Assembly (NCBI RefSeq): GCF_020742345.1
Contig: NZ_DYXC01000133.1
Span: 1 to 46,609 of the forward strand
Direction of reading: 5' to 3'
Length of the DNA stretch: 46,609 nt
Source of the DNA: Enteractinococcus helveticum
GTDB taxonomy: Bacteria; Actinomycetota; Actinomycetes; Actinomycetales; Micrococcaceae
This document shows positions 8,597 to 16,551 of this stretch, piece after piece. Position 1 is the first letter of the stretch; each line of letters opens with the position of its first letter. Both the position numbers and the translations under genes were made by a program. Below the pieces are notes generated by a model. It searched no databases and was not told where the DNA came from. It saw only the letters and a list, made by a program, of their open reading frames with translations.

Positions 8597-8887
8597 ATGG
8601 CTATGAACCGCAGTGAACTTGTTGCAGCAGTTGCCGAAAAATCTGGTAACTCCGCTGCCGCCGTCAATGGTGTGCTGGACGCCGTATTCGAAGTTTTTGC
8701 TTCCCAGGTTTCCAAAGGCGAAAAAATTACTATCCCAGGCTGGTTCTCGGTGGAACGCACCAACCGTGCCGCTCGCACCGGTCGCAACCCACGCACCGGC
8801 GAAGCAATCGAAATCCCAGCTGGTCACGGTGTCAAACTGTCCGCTGGTTCGAAACTGAAGGCTGCCGCCACCGGTGAGAAAAAATAA
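8597..8887 (+). CDS. hup: HU-family nucleoid DNA-binding protein
   Basis: A 96-residue histone-like protein that dimerises and bends DNA in the nucleoid. It opens MNRSELVAAVAEKSG and has the DNA-arm region RTNRAARTGRNPRTGEAIEI (about residues 55-74) with the intercalating proline of the NPRTG motif. The family core GWFSVERT precedes it. It lacks the long lysine-rich tail of mycobacterial HupB and ends after AAATGEKK. AGGAGG at 8587-8592 lies four bases before the ATG. Monocistronic, followed by a strong terminator. Confidence 0.95.
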   Translation: MAMNRSELVAAVAEKSGNSAAAVNGVLDAVFEVFASQVSKGEKITIPGWFSVERTNRAARTGRNPRTGEAIEIPAGHGVKLSAGSKLKAAATGEKK

Positions 8888-8910
8888 GTTCTAGTTCTCC
8901 TATAGAACCG

Positions 8911-8940
8911 AGACGCTCCGGAATTGTCCGGGGCGTCTTT
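8911..8940 (+). terminator. Rho-independent terminator of hup
   Basis: GACGCTCCGGA pairs with TCCGGGGCGTC around a four-base loop and is followed by TTTGCTCTT. It starts 24 bp after the hup stop codon. Confidence 0.9.
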
Positions 8941-8985
8941 GCTCTTAACTCATAATGTGCCAGCGGCTAGTAAAAGATGGTTTAA

Positions 8986-9010
8986 TGAATTCGACCACTC
9001 GTAGAATTCA
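8986..9010. promoter_or_regulatory. TGAATTC-N11-GAATTCA inverted repeat before the copper cassette
   Basis: Two perfect 7-bp half-sites (8986-8992 and 9004-9010) separated by 11 bp lie 36 bp upstream of the first gene of the copper cassette. The spacing suits a dimeric regulator. It does not resemble the CsoR or CueR operators I know. Promoter elements should overlap it. Confidence 0.45.
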
Positions 9011-9013
9011 ATC

Positions 9014-9030
9014 AGCGCCACGCAGGCGCT
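9014..9030 (+). other. Small hairpin in the leader of the copper cassette
   Basis: AGCGCC-ACGCA-GGCGCT forms a 6-bp stem just before the ribosome-binding AGGAG at 9036-9040, so it could influence translation of the first gene. Confidence 0.35.
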
Positions 9031-9046
9031 TGTTCAGGAGAGTTAC

Positions 9047-9697
9047 ATGTCGGACGATGCCGTCTTGCACAGACGTAGCTCCGGTATTGCTCGATTCTTC
9101 CGCGGGTGGATCATTGCGGTCCTAGCAGTTGTGCTTGCCGCCGGTGGTCACCAAATTGCGCATTCCATGATGCACGGGGCAACTGAAACGATCCCGCTGC
9201 AACTGCTAGCCTTTGCTGCAGCACTGACTGCCCCAATTGCCGTCGCCTTAGCAGGCCAGCGTATCTCCACCTGGTCCACGGCCGCCACCACGATCTTTGG
9301 CCAAATAGCCTTTCACACACTGTATTCACTGCCCTATACCGGCGTCTCGCAGTTACCAAACGGCCACGACCATCACGGTCACATGGCACACCTGGTGACG
9401 CCGGATACCCCCGCAGTCCAGCACGCTGCGCACACAACAGCCCTAGCAGGCTTCGTCATGATCGCCGCCCACTTGCTGGCTGCGGCACTGACCGTCGTCG
9501 TCATTACTAACGGCGAGCACACCCTGATCACGCTGGCGCACTGGCTGACGATGGCACCGGTGCGCATTGTGCTAGCCACCCGACCGGTGATCCTGGCACG
9601 CCGCAGCTTGGTAGCGGCTGGGCTCCGGGTGTGGGTACCCCATCCGATGAATGTCACCCAAACACGCACGACCAGAGGCCCTCCTGTATTAGCGTAG
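9047..9697 (+). CDS. Histidine-rich multi-pass membrane protein of the copper cassette
   Basis: A 216-residue protein with about five hydrophobic segments. The loop NGHDHHGHMAH (about residues 105-115) has five His and a Met in eleven positions, a likely metal-binding patch; further His residues lie at the membrane face (HQIAHSMMH, about 36-44). I do not recognise a named family. Its position at the head of a same-strand run with CopC, PCuAC, DyP and CopD-CtaG, 70 bp before copC, suggests a role in copper handling at the membrane. AGGAGAG at 9036-9042 precedes the ATG. Function is inferred from context and composition only. Confidence 0.75.
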   Translation: MSDDAVLHRRSSGIARFFRGWIIAVLAVVLAAGGHQIAHSMMHGATETIPLQLLAFAAALTAPIAVALAGQRISTWSTAATTIFGQIAFHTLYSLPYTGVSQLPNGHDHHGHMAHLVTPDTPAVQHAAHTTALAGFVMIAAHLLAAALTVVVITNGEHTLITLAHWLTMAPVRIVLATRPVILARRSLVAAGLRVWVPHPMNVTQTRTTRGPPVLA

Positions 9698-9767
9698 ACG
9701 TGGCCTACCTGTGGAAGTGGCCTCCCACATTCGTTGGATTAACCCAAGGACTCCTTGGGGAGGAAGT

Positions 9768-10430
9768 ATGCAAAAAACTCTCACCACCAGACTTGGTGTC
9801 TGGTTTGCTGCCCTGATGATTACACTGGGCTTGGTGCTGGCCCCACAGCTGGCACACGCCCATGATGTGTTAATCGAATCGACGCCAGAAGTCGGCTCAA
9901 CCGTTGAAACCACCCCCGCCGAGGTGCGCTTGCGCTTCTCCGGGACACCGTTGACTGGCGAAGGCCTAACCAACCTGATTCGTGTCACCGATGCCCAAGG
10001 CAATCAGTGGCAAGACGGCGACCCCACCGTGGAAGGTTATGACCTGGCCGTGCCCCTGTGTGAAGGTCTCCCACAGGGCGAATACACGGTGGCCTACCGA
10101 GTGATCTACTCGGATGGTCACACTGGTGAAGAAAGCTTCAGCTTTACCAATGCCGACCCGTCTGCCCCAACTGAGGGCGCTCCGCAGAACTGCGGTGAAG
10201 CGGCGGCAGCAGACTCACCAAATGCAGGTGAAACGCAAGCACCCCAGACCAACGAACCGCAGGCTACGTCCGACGCCGAAGGGGCCAACCAAGAAAACTC
10301 TTCAGCGTCCATTCCCGCATGGATCTGGATCTCTGCGATCGCCGGAATCGTCGTGGTAGCAATCGTCGTTGTGATGTTGCTGCGCGGTAGCCGCGTAGAC
10401 GAACAGTCTGATGCGGAGGATGACGCCTAA
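9768..10430 (+). CDS. copC: CopC-family periplasmic-type copper-binding protein, membrane anchored
   Basis: A 220-residue exported protein. The signal peptide ends near residue 31 (LAHAHD), which puts a His at or next to the new N-terminus, where CopC proteins bind Cu(II). The CopC domain covers residues 32-125 with STPEVGSTV, VRLRFSG and the conserved end YRVIYSDGHTGEESFSF, whose Asp and His complete the copper site. A low-complexity Ala/Gln/Glu linker with one extra Cys follows, then a transmembrane helix (about 183-205) and an acidic tail. The ATG at 9768 is preferred over an upstream in-frame start because GGGGAGG at 9757-9763 precedes it and the signal peptide begins there. Confidence 0.9.
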   Translation: MQKTLTTRLGVWFAALMITLGLVLAPQLAHAHDVLIESTPEVGSTVETTPAEVRLRFSGTPLTGEGLTNLIRVTDAQGNQWQDGDPTVEGYDLAVPLCEGLPQGEYTVAYRVIYSDGHTGEESFSFTNADPSAPTEGAPQNCGEAAAADSPNAGETQAPQTNEPQATSDAEGANQENSSASIPAWIWISAIAGIVVVAIVVVMLLRGSRVDEQSDAEDDA

Positions 10431-10447
10431 CGTGTAGGACAATATTC

Positions 10448-10993
10448 ATGAAGAAAACACACCGCCCGTTTCTCGCCACCGCCGCACTGGCTGGACTAGC
10501 TCTGGCTGGATGCAGCACAGCTGACTCTGCCGAAACCACAAATGAACACGTAGAAGATGGCGAATTCTTTTCGGTTGAGGACCCTTGGATCAAAGCCACC
10601 GAAGAATCCCTGGACACATCCAGTGACCAATCCATGACCGGTGCCTTTGTGCACCTGACCAATATCTCAGGTGAGGATCAGACCATCGTTGGTGCTGACG
10701 CCGAGATCGCCGAGCTCGTGGAACTCCACGAAGTCGTTGACGACGGCGGGGTAAACCTGATGCAAGAAAAAGAAGGCGGCTTCCCGGTGGCCGCGGATCA
10801 GCGGTATGAGCTCAACCCGGGGCAAGACCACGTGATGCTCATGGACCTCACCGAGGAAATCAAACCGGGAGATCTAATCGAGATCACCTTGGAGCTAGCA
10901 AACGGTGAAACCCAGGTTATTGACTTTGTTGCCAAGGAATATGTTGGAGCACAAGAAAATTACGGTGACCTCGAACACGATGACACGCACTAA
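10448..10993 (+). CDS. PCuAC-type copper chaperone lipoprotein
   Basis: A 181-residue lipoprotein with lipobox LAGC (Cys22). The copper-binding pattern of PCuAC (H-x10-M-x21-H-x-M) is present: HEVVDDGGVNLM, then after 22 residues HVM. In other bacteria PCuAC proteins hold Cu(I) outside the membrane and pass it to the CuA centre of cytochrome c oxidase. The acidic end EHDDTH adds possible ligands. It lies 17 bp after copC and 15 bp before the DyP gene, so the three are surely co-transcribed. Confidence 0.9.
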   Translation: MKKTHRPFLATAALAGLALAGCSTADSAETTNEHVEDGEFFSVEDPWIKATEESLDTSSDQSMTGAFVHLTNISGEDQTIVGADAEIAELVELHEVVDDGGVNLMQEKEGGFPVAADQRYELNPGQDHVMLMDLTEEIKPGDLIEITLELANGETQVIDFVAKEYVGAQENYGDLEHDDTH

Positions 10994-11008
10994 GGACAAC
11001 GATACCCA

Positions 11009-12355
11009 GTGACCAAGACGAATGATTCCACCGAAAAGCAACCCACCCGGGGTGTTTCGCGGCGCGGATTGTTGTTGGGCGCAGGGGGAGTCGTTGGTGG
11101 TGGCCTGGTTGGTGCCGCAGCAGGATACTCTGTGGCATCGACCGCGGCCCCCGCTGCACCCGGTGATCTTCAACAAGCCGTGGAGGTCACCCCCGGGGTC
11201 GCCAATACCCAGGTGACCGTCTCCCACCCCTACGGCACGGACACGATTGACTTCTATGGTCCACGCCAGGCCGGGGTGGATACTCCGCAACAAGCCCACG
11301 CCATTTATATCGGACTGAACCTCAAAGACGATACCGACGCCGATCGGCTGTCCTCCATGATGCGTTTACTTACCGACGACGCCGCACGGCTGACTCAGGG
11401 CAGAGGGGCGCTGGCTGATCTTGACGAAGAACTCGCAGCAGCCCCGGCACGCCTGACAGTCACCTTCGGATTTGGGTCGGAGGTATTTGACCGTACCCGC
11501 CCCGAGCTAAAACCCAAGTGGCTGAAACCCCTACCAAAATACGGGATCGACCAGCTGGACCCAGCCTATACGGGTGGCGACGTCGTCATCCAAATTCAAG
11601 GCGATGATCCGCTCTCCGTGGCCCACGCTCGACGCATGCTGCTCAAGGATGCCCGCGCATTTGCCACGGTAGCTTGGGTCCAAAGCGGTTTCACACATGC
11701 TCGCGCATCACGGCCCGATAACACCACCATGCGCAATCTATTCGGCCAGGTTGATGGCACGGGCAACCCTCAACCAGGGTCCGCACACGCCGAACGCATT
11801 ATCTGGGGTGTGGGTGAAGGTGATGGTGGCGGCACCAAGAACCTAGAACCGTGGATAGATAACGGCACCTCGATGGTGATCCGACGCATTGCGATGAACG
11901 TGGACGAGTGGGACGAACTGGATCGCCCCGCCCAAGAAGGCGTGATCGGACGCTTTCTGGGCTCCGGGGCGCCACTGACCGGAGAACACGAACACGATAC
12001 GCCTGATTTCGAGGCACTCGGGCCAACAGGATTCCCGATCATCTCGGATATCTCGCACATTCGCCGTGCCCGGTCGGACGACCCGGATGAAGCCATGTTT
12101 CGGCGCAGTTTCAACTATGATGAACCACCCGCCACCTCCGGTGACACACTGCACGGCCAAACCGGAGTATCGCAAACCGGGCTGATCTTCGTGGCCTTCC
12201 AGTGCGACGTCGAACAACAATACATCCCGGTCCAGGATCGGCTGGCCGAAACTGACCACCTGAACCTGTGGACCATCCCCATCGGCTCGGCCGTCTTTGC
12301 CGTGCCACCCGGTTGCCAACCCGATGGCTATATTGGCGAAGCACTCTTCGCCTAG
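11009..12355 (+). CDS. Tat-exported DyP-type haem peroxidase
   Basis: A 448-residue dye-decolorising peroxidase. The N-terminus has a twin-arginine signal (SRRGLLLG, Arg18-Arg19) followed by an Ala/Gly-rich hydrophobic stretch, so the folded haem enzyme is exported. The family signature GxxDGT is present as FGQVDGTGNP (about 245-254), with the distal catalytic Asp. The GTG start at 11009 has AAGGA at 10992-10996 upstream. In Streptomyces an exported DyP (DtpA) is encoded beside copper chaperones and acts in the same copper-trafficking route, which matches this setting. EfeB of iron-uptake operons belongs to the same family, but no efeU or efeO is present here. Confidence 0.92.
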   Translation: MTKTNDSTEKQPTRGVSRRGLLLGAGGVVGGGLVGAAAGYSVASTAAPAAPGDLQQAVEVTPGVANTQVTVSHPYGTDTIDFYGPRQAGVDTPQQAHAIYIGLNLKDDTDADRLSSMMRLLTDDAARLTQGRGALADLDEELAAAPARLTVTFGFGSEVFDRTRPELKPKWLKPLPKYGIDQLDPAYTGGDVVIQIQGDDPLSVAHARRMLLKDARAFATVAWVQSGFTHARASRPDNTTMRNLFGQVDGTGNPQPGSAHAERIIWGVGEGDGGGTKNLEPWIDNGTSMVIRRIAMNVDEWDELDRPAQEGVIGRFLGSGAPLTGEHEHDTPDFEALGPTGFPIISDISHIRRARSDDPDEAMFRRSFNYDEPPATSGDTLHGQTGVSQTGLIFVAFQCDVEQQYIPVQDRLAETDHLNLWTIPIGSAVFAVPPGCQPDGYIGEALFA

Positions 12356-12372
12356 CACCCCAAGGAGTACCG

Positions 12373-14484
12373 TTGACGAAAACTACCACCCCCACAACGC
12401 AATCACCCAACTGGCTATGGCCGGTTGCGGTGATCACCGGTGTTGCGTTTTTGATCGTCATCGGGATCTCCTCGGGCGTGACAGCCGTCCAACAACTGTC
12501 CGACCCCGGTGCGCTGACCCGGTGGGCCCTGCCGGCGACCAAGATCATTCACAACATGGCCTGGTCGCTGACCTTCGGGGCGCTGATGTTTGCAGCTATC
12601 ATTCTGCCGCGCTTCACGGCGATGCCCAAGCGCGGCAGACCGGTGGCCGACGACGCCAAAGAACACCCCGCCTATACCCGCAGCCTGCACATTGCCTCGG
12701 TATCGGCGGTCATCTGGACGTTCAGCGCGATCGCCCAGATCATCTTTACCTACTCGGACGTCGCCGGGATGCCGGTCAACACCTCCGAAGGCTTCTCATC
12801 GGGCATGCTGGACTATGTATTAGCTATTGCCGTGGGACGAGCCTGGTTCTGGATGACGATCATTGCCGCCGTCGTCACCAGCCTGGTCTTTGCGGTGCGC
12901 ACCCCAACGGCCATGGCCTGGGGGGCGGTCCTGGCACTATTGGGGATCGTCCCGCTGGCGCTGGTAGGGCACTCGTCATCAGGTGATGATCACTTCGCCG
13001 CGGTCAACTCGATCGGTCTACACCTGCTCGGTGTGCTGCTGTGGGTCGGGGGACTGGTGCTGCTGGCCATGCTGGCCCCAACGTTGAGCGGTACCTCACA
13101 ACTGAAACCCAAGATCAAAAAAGGCCACACCCAGCCACTGGTCTACACCGTATTGACTAGGTATTCGGCGATAGCCGGTGTGGCCATCGCCCTGGTCGCT
13201 GGATCAGGAGTAGCCAATGCGGCCATCCGCATGGAAAATATTGAACATTTCATGGCACCTTACGGGCAGATGGTCCTGCTCAAAGGTGCACTGACCGTTG
13301 TGCTGGGGCTAATTGGCCTAGCCCACCGGGTGCGCGTCATTCCACGGTTAAAAACCGGCACCACCCAGCCGCCGGAAAATACCCGCAAGATCCTGTGGCG
13401 GTTGATCGCCGTGGAACTCGTGATCATGATCGGTATCATGACCACCGCCAGCATTCTGGGCCAATCTGAGCCACCAAAACCTGAAGAAATCCCACCCGAT
13501 GCCTCCCCCGCACGCATCACCACCAAATACGAACTGCCACCAGAACTCACCGCCGTTAGGTGGATTACCGAGTGGCGCTTCAACTGGTTGTGGGTCGCCA
13601 TCGTGATCTTCTTAGCCATCTGGTATGTCCGGGCTCTGCGCAAACTGGCAGCCCGCGGCGACAAATGGCCCATCGCGCGCACCATTTTCTTCTTCATTGG
13701 ACTGGCCATCCTGGTCTGGGACACCTCCAGCGCCCCGGCGATCTACGGTCTCGTATTGTTCTCCGCCCACATGGTCAACCACATGATCCTGACCATGCTC
13801 ATCCCCATCTTCTTGGTGCTGGGAGCGCCCATCACCTTGGCCTTGCGCAGCATAGCATCGCGCAAAGATGGCACTCGGGGCCTTCGAGAATATATGCTGG
13901 CCGTCTTGAATTCCAAGTATTCTAAGGTCATTACCCACCCGATTTTTGCTGCAGTGAACTTTGCCGGGTCGCTGGTGATCTTTTATTTCACCCCGGTCTT
14001 TGAATTTGCGTTGCGCTATCACATCGGCCATGAACTGATGAACACGCACTTCTTGCTCACCGGATTCATCTTCGCCTCCGTGATGATCGGGGTCGACCCG
14101 CTCCCTAACCGGCCAACCTATCCGCTGCGCCTGGTGATCCTGATCGCCACCATGGTATTCCACGCCTTCATCGCGGTGGCACTGACCGGTTCGGACTCGC
14201 TGCTGATGGCCGAATGGTTCTCCGCGATTGGACGCGACTGGGGTCTGCCGGCCATTGATGACCAGAAGATGGGTGGCGCGATCATGTGGGGGACCGGTGA
14301 ATTCCCAACCGTGGCCATGGCCCTGATTGTGCTGTACCGTTGGCGCACCGAAGATATCCAGCACGCCAAACGCCGCGACGCCCGCGTGGATAAATACGGC
14401 GACGCCGACCTTGACGAACTCAACGAATACTACGCCCGCATGGCAGCATCCCAGGAGCCAACCACCCATGACAACCCCCGGTAA
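12373..14484 (+). CDS. CopD-CtaG fusion: copper import and cytochrome oxidase assembly membrane protein
   Basis: A 703-residue polytopic protein. The N-terminal half carries a CopD domain (about residues 160-370) with HSSSGDDHFAAVNSIGLHLL and LLWVGGLVLLAML, the usual partner of CopC in copper uptake. The C-terminal half is a caa3_CtaG domain (about 430-670), seen in LFSAHMVNHMILTMLIPIFL and HELMNTHFLLTG followed by GVDPLP, with the conserved His and Met residues of that family. CtaG helps to insert copper into cytochrome c oxidase. The TTG at 12373 follows AAGGAG at 12362-12367; an in-frame ATG 35 codons upstream lies inside the DyP gene and is less likely. It follows the DyP stop by 17 bp and overlaps the next gene. 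Confidence 0.92.
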   Translation: MTKTTTPTTQSPNWLWPVAVITGVAFLIVIGISSGVTAVQQLSDPGALTRWALPATKIIHNMAWSLTFGALMFAAIILPRFTAMPKRGRPVADDAKEHPAYTRSLHIASVSAVIWTFSAIAQIIFTYSDVAGMPVNTSEGFSSGMLDYVLAIAVGRAWFWMTIIAAVVTSLVFAVRTPTAMAWGAVLALLGIVPLALVGHSSSGDDHFAAVNSIGLHLLGVLLWVGGLVLLAMLAPTLSGTSQLKPKIKKGHTQPLVYTVLTRYSAIAGVAIALVAGSGVANAAIRMENIEHFMAPYGQMVLLKGALTVVLGLIGLAHRVRVIPRLKTGTTQPPENTRKILWRLIAVELVIMIGIMTTASILGQSEPPKPEEIPPDASPARITTKYELPPELTAVRWITEWRFNWLWVAIVIFLAIWYVRALRKLAARGDKWPIARTIFFFIGLAILVWDTSSAPAIYGLVLFSAHMVNHMILTMLIPIFLVLGAPITLALRSIASRKDGTRGLREYMLAVLNSKYSKVITHPIFAAVNFAGSLVIFYFTPVFEFALRYHIGHELMNTHFLLTGFIFASVMIGVDPLPNRPTYPLRLVILIATMVFHAFIAVALTGSDSLLMAEWFSAIGRDWGLPAIDDQKMGGAIMWGTGEFPTVAMALIVLYRWRTEDIQHAKRRDARVDKYGDADLDELNEYYARMAASQEPTTHDNPR

Positions 14485-15262
14485 GATCACCAAAACCCTG
14501 ACCGTGTTCTTGGTGGCCGTACTCGGACTGGTCGGCTGTTCCTCGAATGACGACGCCCCTGACGACGCACAGGCCAATCAGCTCGATAATCTCATGACCG
14601 CTGATGCACGCCCGGACCAACGGGCCGCCGGGGGCGCCACCGCGATGGCCATCGAACTGGGATTCGAACAAGTCCAACCCGCTACGGCAGACGAAATCGC
14701 CAGCGTGCGCGAAGCAGCCGCCGAGCGCACGGATGCCGCACAAGAGCTCGACGTCGAACCGGCAAGCTGTGCCGCCCCGATCGCCGAACTCGACTGGTCG
14801 CCCATCCAGGCGTCGTCGGAATCAGTAACGCGCGTAGATTTTGGTCGGGAAAATTTTGCCGGTGCCGGTAGCGTTGAAGTCGCCGGCATCACCGAGGACA
14901 CCGGTGGCTCTGCTGCGGCCGCTGACGAGGTGGCAGCCCACCAGCAAGCAGTTGAACAGATCACGACCAACTGCAATGACATCACAATGCTACTGGCCGA
15001 TGAATCAGAACCCGATTGGGCAGAATTACCCTACACATTCACCGCCCAAGCTATTGAAACCGATTCGGGCTCGGGACTGCTATGGCAGCGGTATCCCGCA
15101 GATGATCCCAATGGTCAGTCCACTACCGCGTTAACGCTGATGACCGAGTCCGAGGGCTACGCGATCATGGTTGCGTTTATTGGCAGTGAAGAAATTGCCG
15201 ACGCGGAATTTATCGACATCAGCGAAACCATCTTGGCCTCGGCTATCGCACAACTGGACTGA
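14468..15262 (+). CDS. Lipoprotein of unknown function at the end of the copper cassette
   Basis: A 264-residue lipoprotein with lipobox LVGC (Cys24). After an acidic, disordered stretch the mature domain has two further cysteines (in PASCAAPI and TTNCNDI) that probably form a disulfide. The layout loosely recalls the extracellular PknH-like sensor domains of actinobacteria, but the match is weak. The ATG at 14468 overlaps the end of the CopD-CtaG gene by 17 bp, so translation is coupled and the lipoprotein belongs to the operon. A perfect 13-bp hairpin follows. There is no obvious Met/His copper motif. Confidence 0.8.
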   Translation: MTTPGKITKTLTVFLVAVLGLVGCSSNDDAPDDAQANQLDNLMTADARPDQRAAGGATAMAIELGFEQVQPATADEIASVREAAAERTDAAQELDVEPASCAAPIAELDWSPIQASSESVTRVDFGRENFAGAGSVEVAGITEDTGGSAAAADEVAAHQQAVEQITTNCNDITMLLADESEPDWAELPYTFTAQAIETDSGSGLLWQRYPADDPNGQSTTALTLMTESEGYAIMVAFIGSEEIADAEFIDISETILASAIAQLD

Positions 15263-15272
15263 GGTTTAAACT

Positions 15273-15306
15273 CCAATGGTCAGGCTCTTGCGCGCCTGAC
15301 CATTGG
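15273..15306. terminator. Hairpin ending the copper cassette
   Basis: CCAATGGTCAGGC and GCCTGACCATTGG form a perfect 13-bp stem with an eight-base loop, 11 bp after the lipoprotein stop. It lacks a T run, so termination may need more than the hairpin, or it may protect the mRNA end. Confidence 0.75.
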
Positions 15307-15726
15307 TGCATCATGTCAGTTTTGGAGCGTTCCGTAGGTCACTGGAACGGTTCCTAATGTAGTGGCGTTGCGTGACCGCAGTCTTGCGTCTGGGTAAACG
15401 CCAGTTCAATTTAAACAACCGGTTGGGTTGGGTGGCTCTACGGCATCGAAAATATCACGCCACCAGAGCCGAAAATTTCAGCGGCAACCTCGGAGATATT
15501 GGTTCGGTATTACTGGGGTAGCCAGCATCTAAAAGCTACCGAGGTGATCATCACAGTTGTGAAACGTGATTTGCACATGAGAAGTCTTGCTGCCTATAAC
15601 ACGCTTATCGTGCGTGATTTCAGCAACTCCGAGCCCGCATTGATAGACGCAAAATGTGCTGCATGACGCCCAAGTCACTGACTGGGTGAAAGGTTATGAA
15701 TTCCGGGTAGTCCTGCCATGTGGCGT

Positions 15727-15732
15727 TAGGAT
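15727..15732 (+). promoter_or_regulatory. -10 box of a predicted leaderless promoter (phosphoesterase gene)
   Basis: TAGGAT is followed by AATTTC and then the ATG at 15739. No Shine-Dalgarno is present. Confidence 0.6.
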
Positions 15733-15738
15733 AATTTC

Positions 15739-16551
15739 ATGACCACACCTGCCCCGACCCTGCGACTTATTCAAATTTCCGATCTGCATTTGGTAGAAGA
15801 AGGTAAACTGCTACGCGATGCGTTGGATACCCCGAACCGTATGCGTGATGTCCTTGACCGGGTGCTCACGTTGGGGCCGGCCGCCATTATTTTATCCGGT
15901 GATCTTGGGCAACGAAATCACTACGTTCACGATGATTTGGCCGCCTACGTTGGGCATTTTCAGGAACAACTGGGCATCCCGTTCATTGCAGTTGGCGGCA
16001 ACCACGACCCAATCGATGCTGTCGGACAAGCCTTTAACCTGGCAAAGATCGCTTCCGGTCCAGAACTGGGTGATACCGTCCATGATGTCCAGGGCCTACG
16101 AATTATCGGCTTAGATTCGCACGGTGTTGGCAATAATTACGGCCATCTGACCAGGCAACAACGTGACTGGTTAGCTGAGATAGTCGCCGAACCCGCAAAA
16201 CACGGCACGCTGCTGGTAGTCCACCATCCGCCAGTGCCTTCAACAACAACAGCCCAACGGGGGTCGGGTCTGCGAGATACCGACAAACTCTACGAGGTCA
16301 TCAAAGATTCCGACGTGCGGGCCATTTTGTCTGGCCATTACCACTACCAGGTTGCCGGGATGTTGGGACATATTCCAGTGTGGGTATCGGCTGCGGCATC
16401 ATATAATTTTGATCTTTTTGCCCCGGGGGATATCCTGCGGGGCATGGCTGACGGGTGGGCGACCATCGTGGATGTCTACCCACAGACCGTAACCTTCTCA
16501 TCGTTATTACTGACCCACCGTGATGAGGTGTTTGCGAAAACCGTTGGCTGA
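15739..16551 (+). CDS. Calcineurin-like metallophosphoesterase (CpdA/Icc type)
   Basis: A 270-residue cytoplasmic phosphoesterase with a two-metal centre. The ordered motifs are DLH (Asp15, His17), GD (Asp55), GNHD (87-90), VVHHPP and SGHYHY. This set is typical of class III cyclic-nucleotide phosphodiesterases such as CpdA and of the related GpdQ glycerophosphodiesterases. The usual GD-x-TD reads GDLGQR here, a small departure after the metal-bridging Asp. The ATG is fixed by a TAGGAT box six bases upstream, which predicts a leaderless mRNA. The next gene overlaps its end. The substrate (cAMP or another phosphodiester) cannot be told from sequence. Confidence 0.9.
   Translation: MTTPAPTLRLIQISDLHLVEEGKLLRDALDTPNRMRDVLDRVLTLGPAAIILSGDLGQRNHYVHDDLAAYVGHFQEQLGIPFIAVGGNHDPIDAVGQAFNLAKIASGPELGDTVHDVQGLRIIGLDSHGVGNNYGHLTRQQRDWLAEIVAEPAKHGTLLVVHHPPVPSTTTAQRGSGLRDTDKLYEVIKDSDVRAILSGHYHYQVAGMLGHIPVWVSAAASYNFDLFAPGDILRGMADGWATIVDVYPQTVTFSSLLLTHRDEVFAKTVG

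Larger units (their letters stand above)
15263..15738. other. 476-bp intergenic region
   Basis: It contains the operon-ending hairpin at 15273-15306 and, at its far end, the -10 box of the phosphoesterase gene. Between them I see no gene, RNA or repeat that I can support. Confidence 0.5.

Noticed and set aside
11009..12355. An EfeUOB iron-uptake operon, because EfeB is a DyP peroxidase
   Set aside because: No EfeU or EfeO gene is present and all neighbours are copper proteins.
12297..12986. A 229-codon open frame on the plus strand
   Set aside because: It overlaps copD-ctaG in another frame; its product is Arg/His/Gly-rich without any motif.
13612..14577. A 321-codon open frame on the minus strand
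   Set aside because: It lies antisense to the clear CopD-CtaG gene, its translation is low-complexity His/Gln/Gly-rich, and it has no domain or ribosome-binding site.
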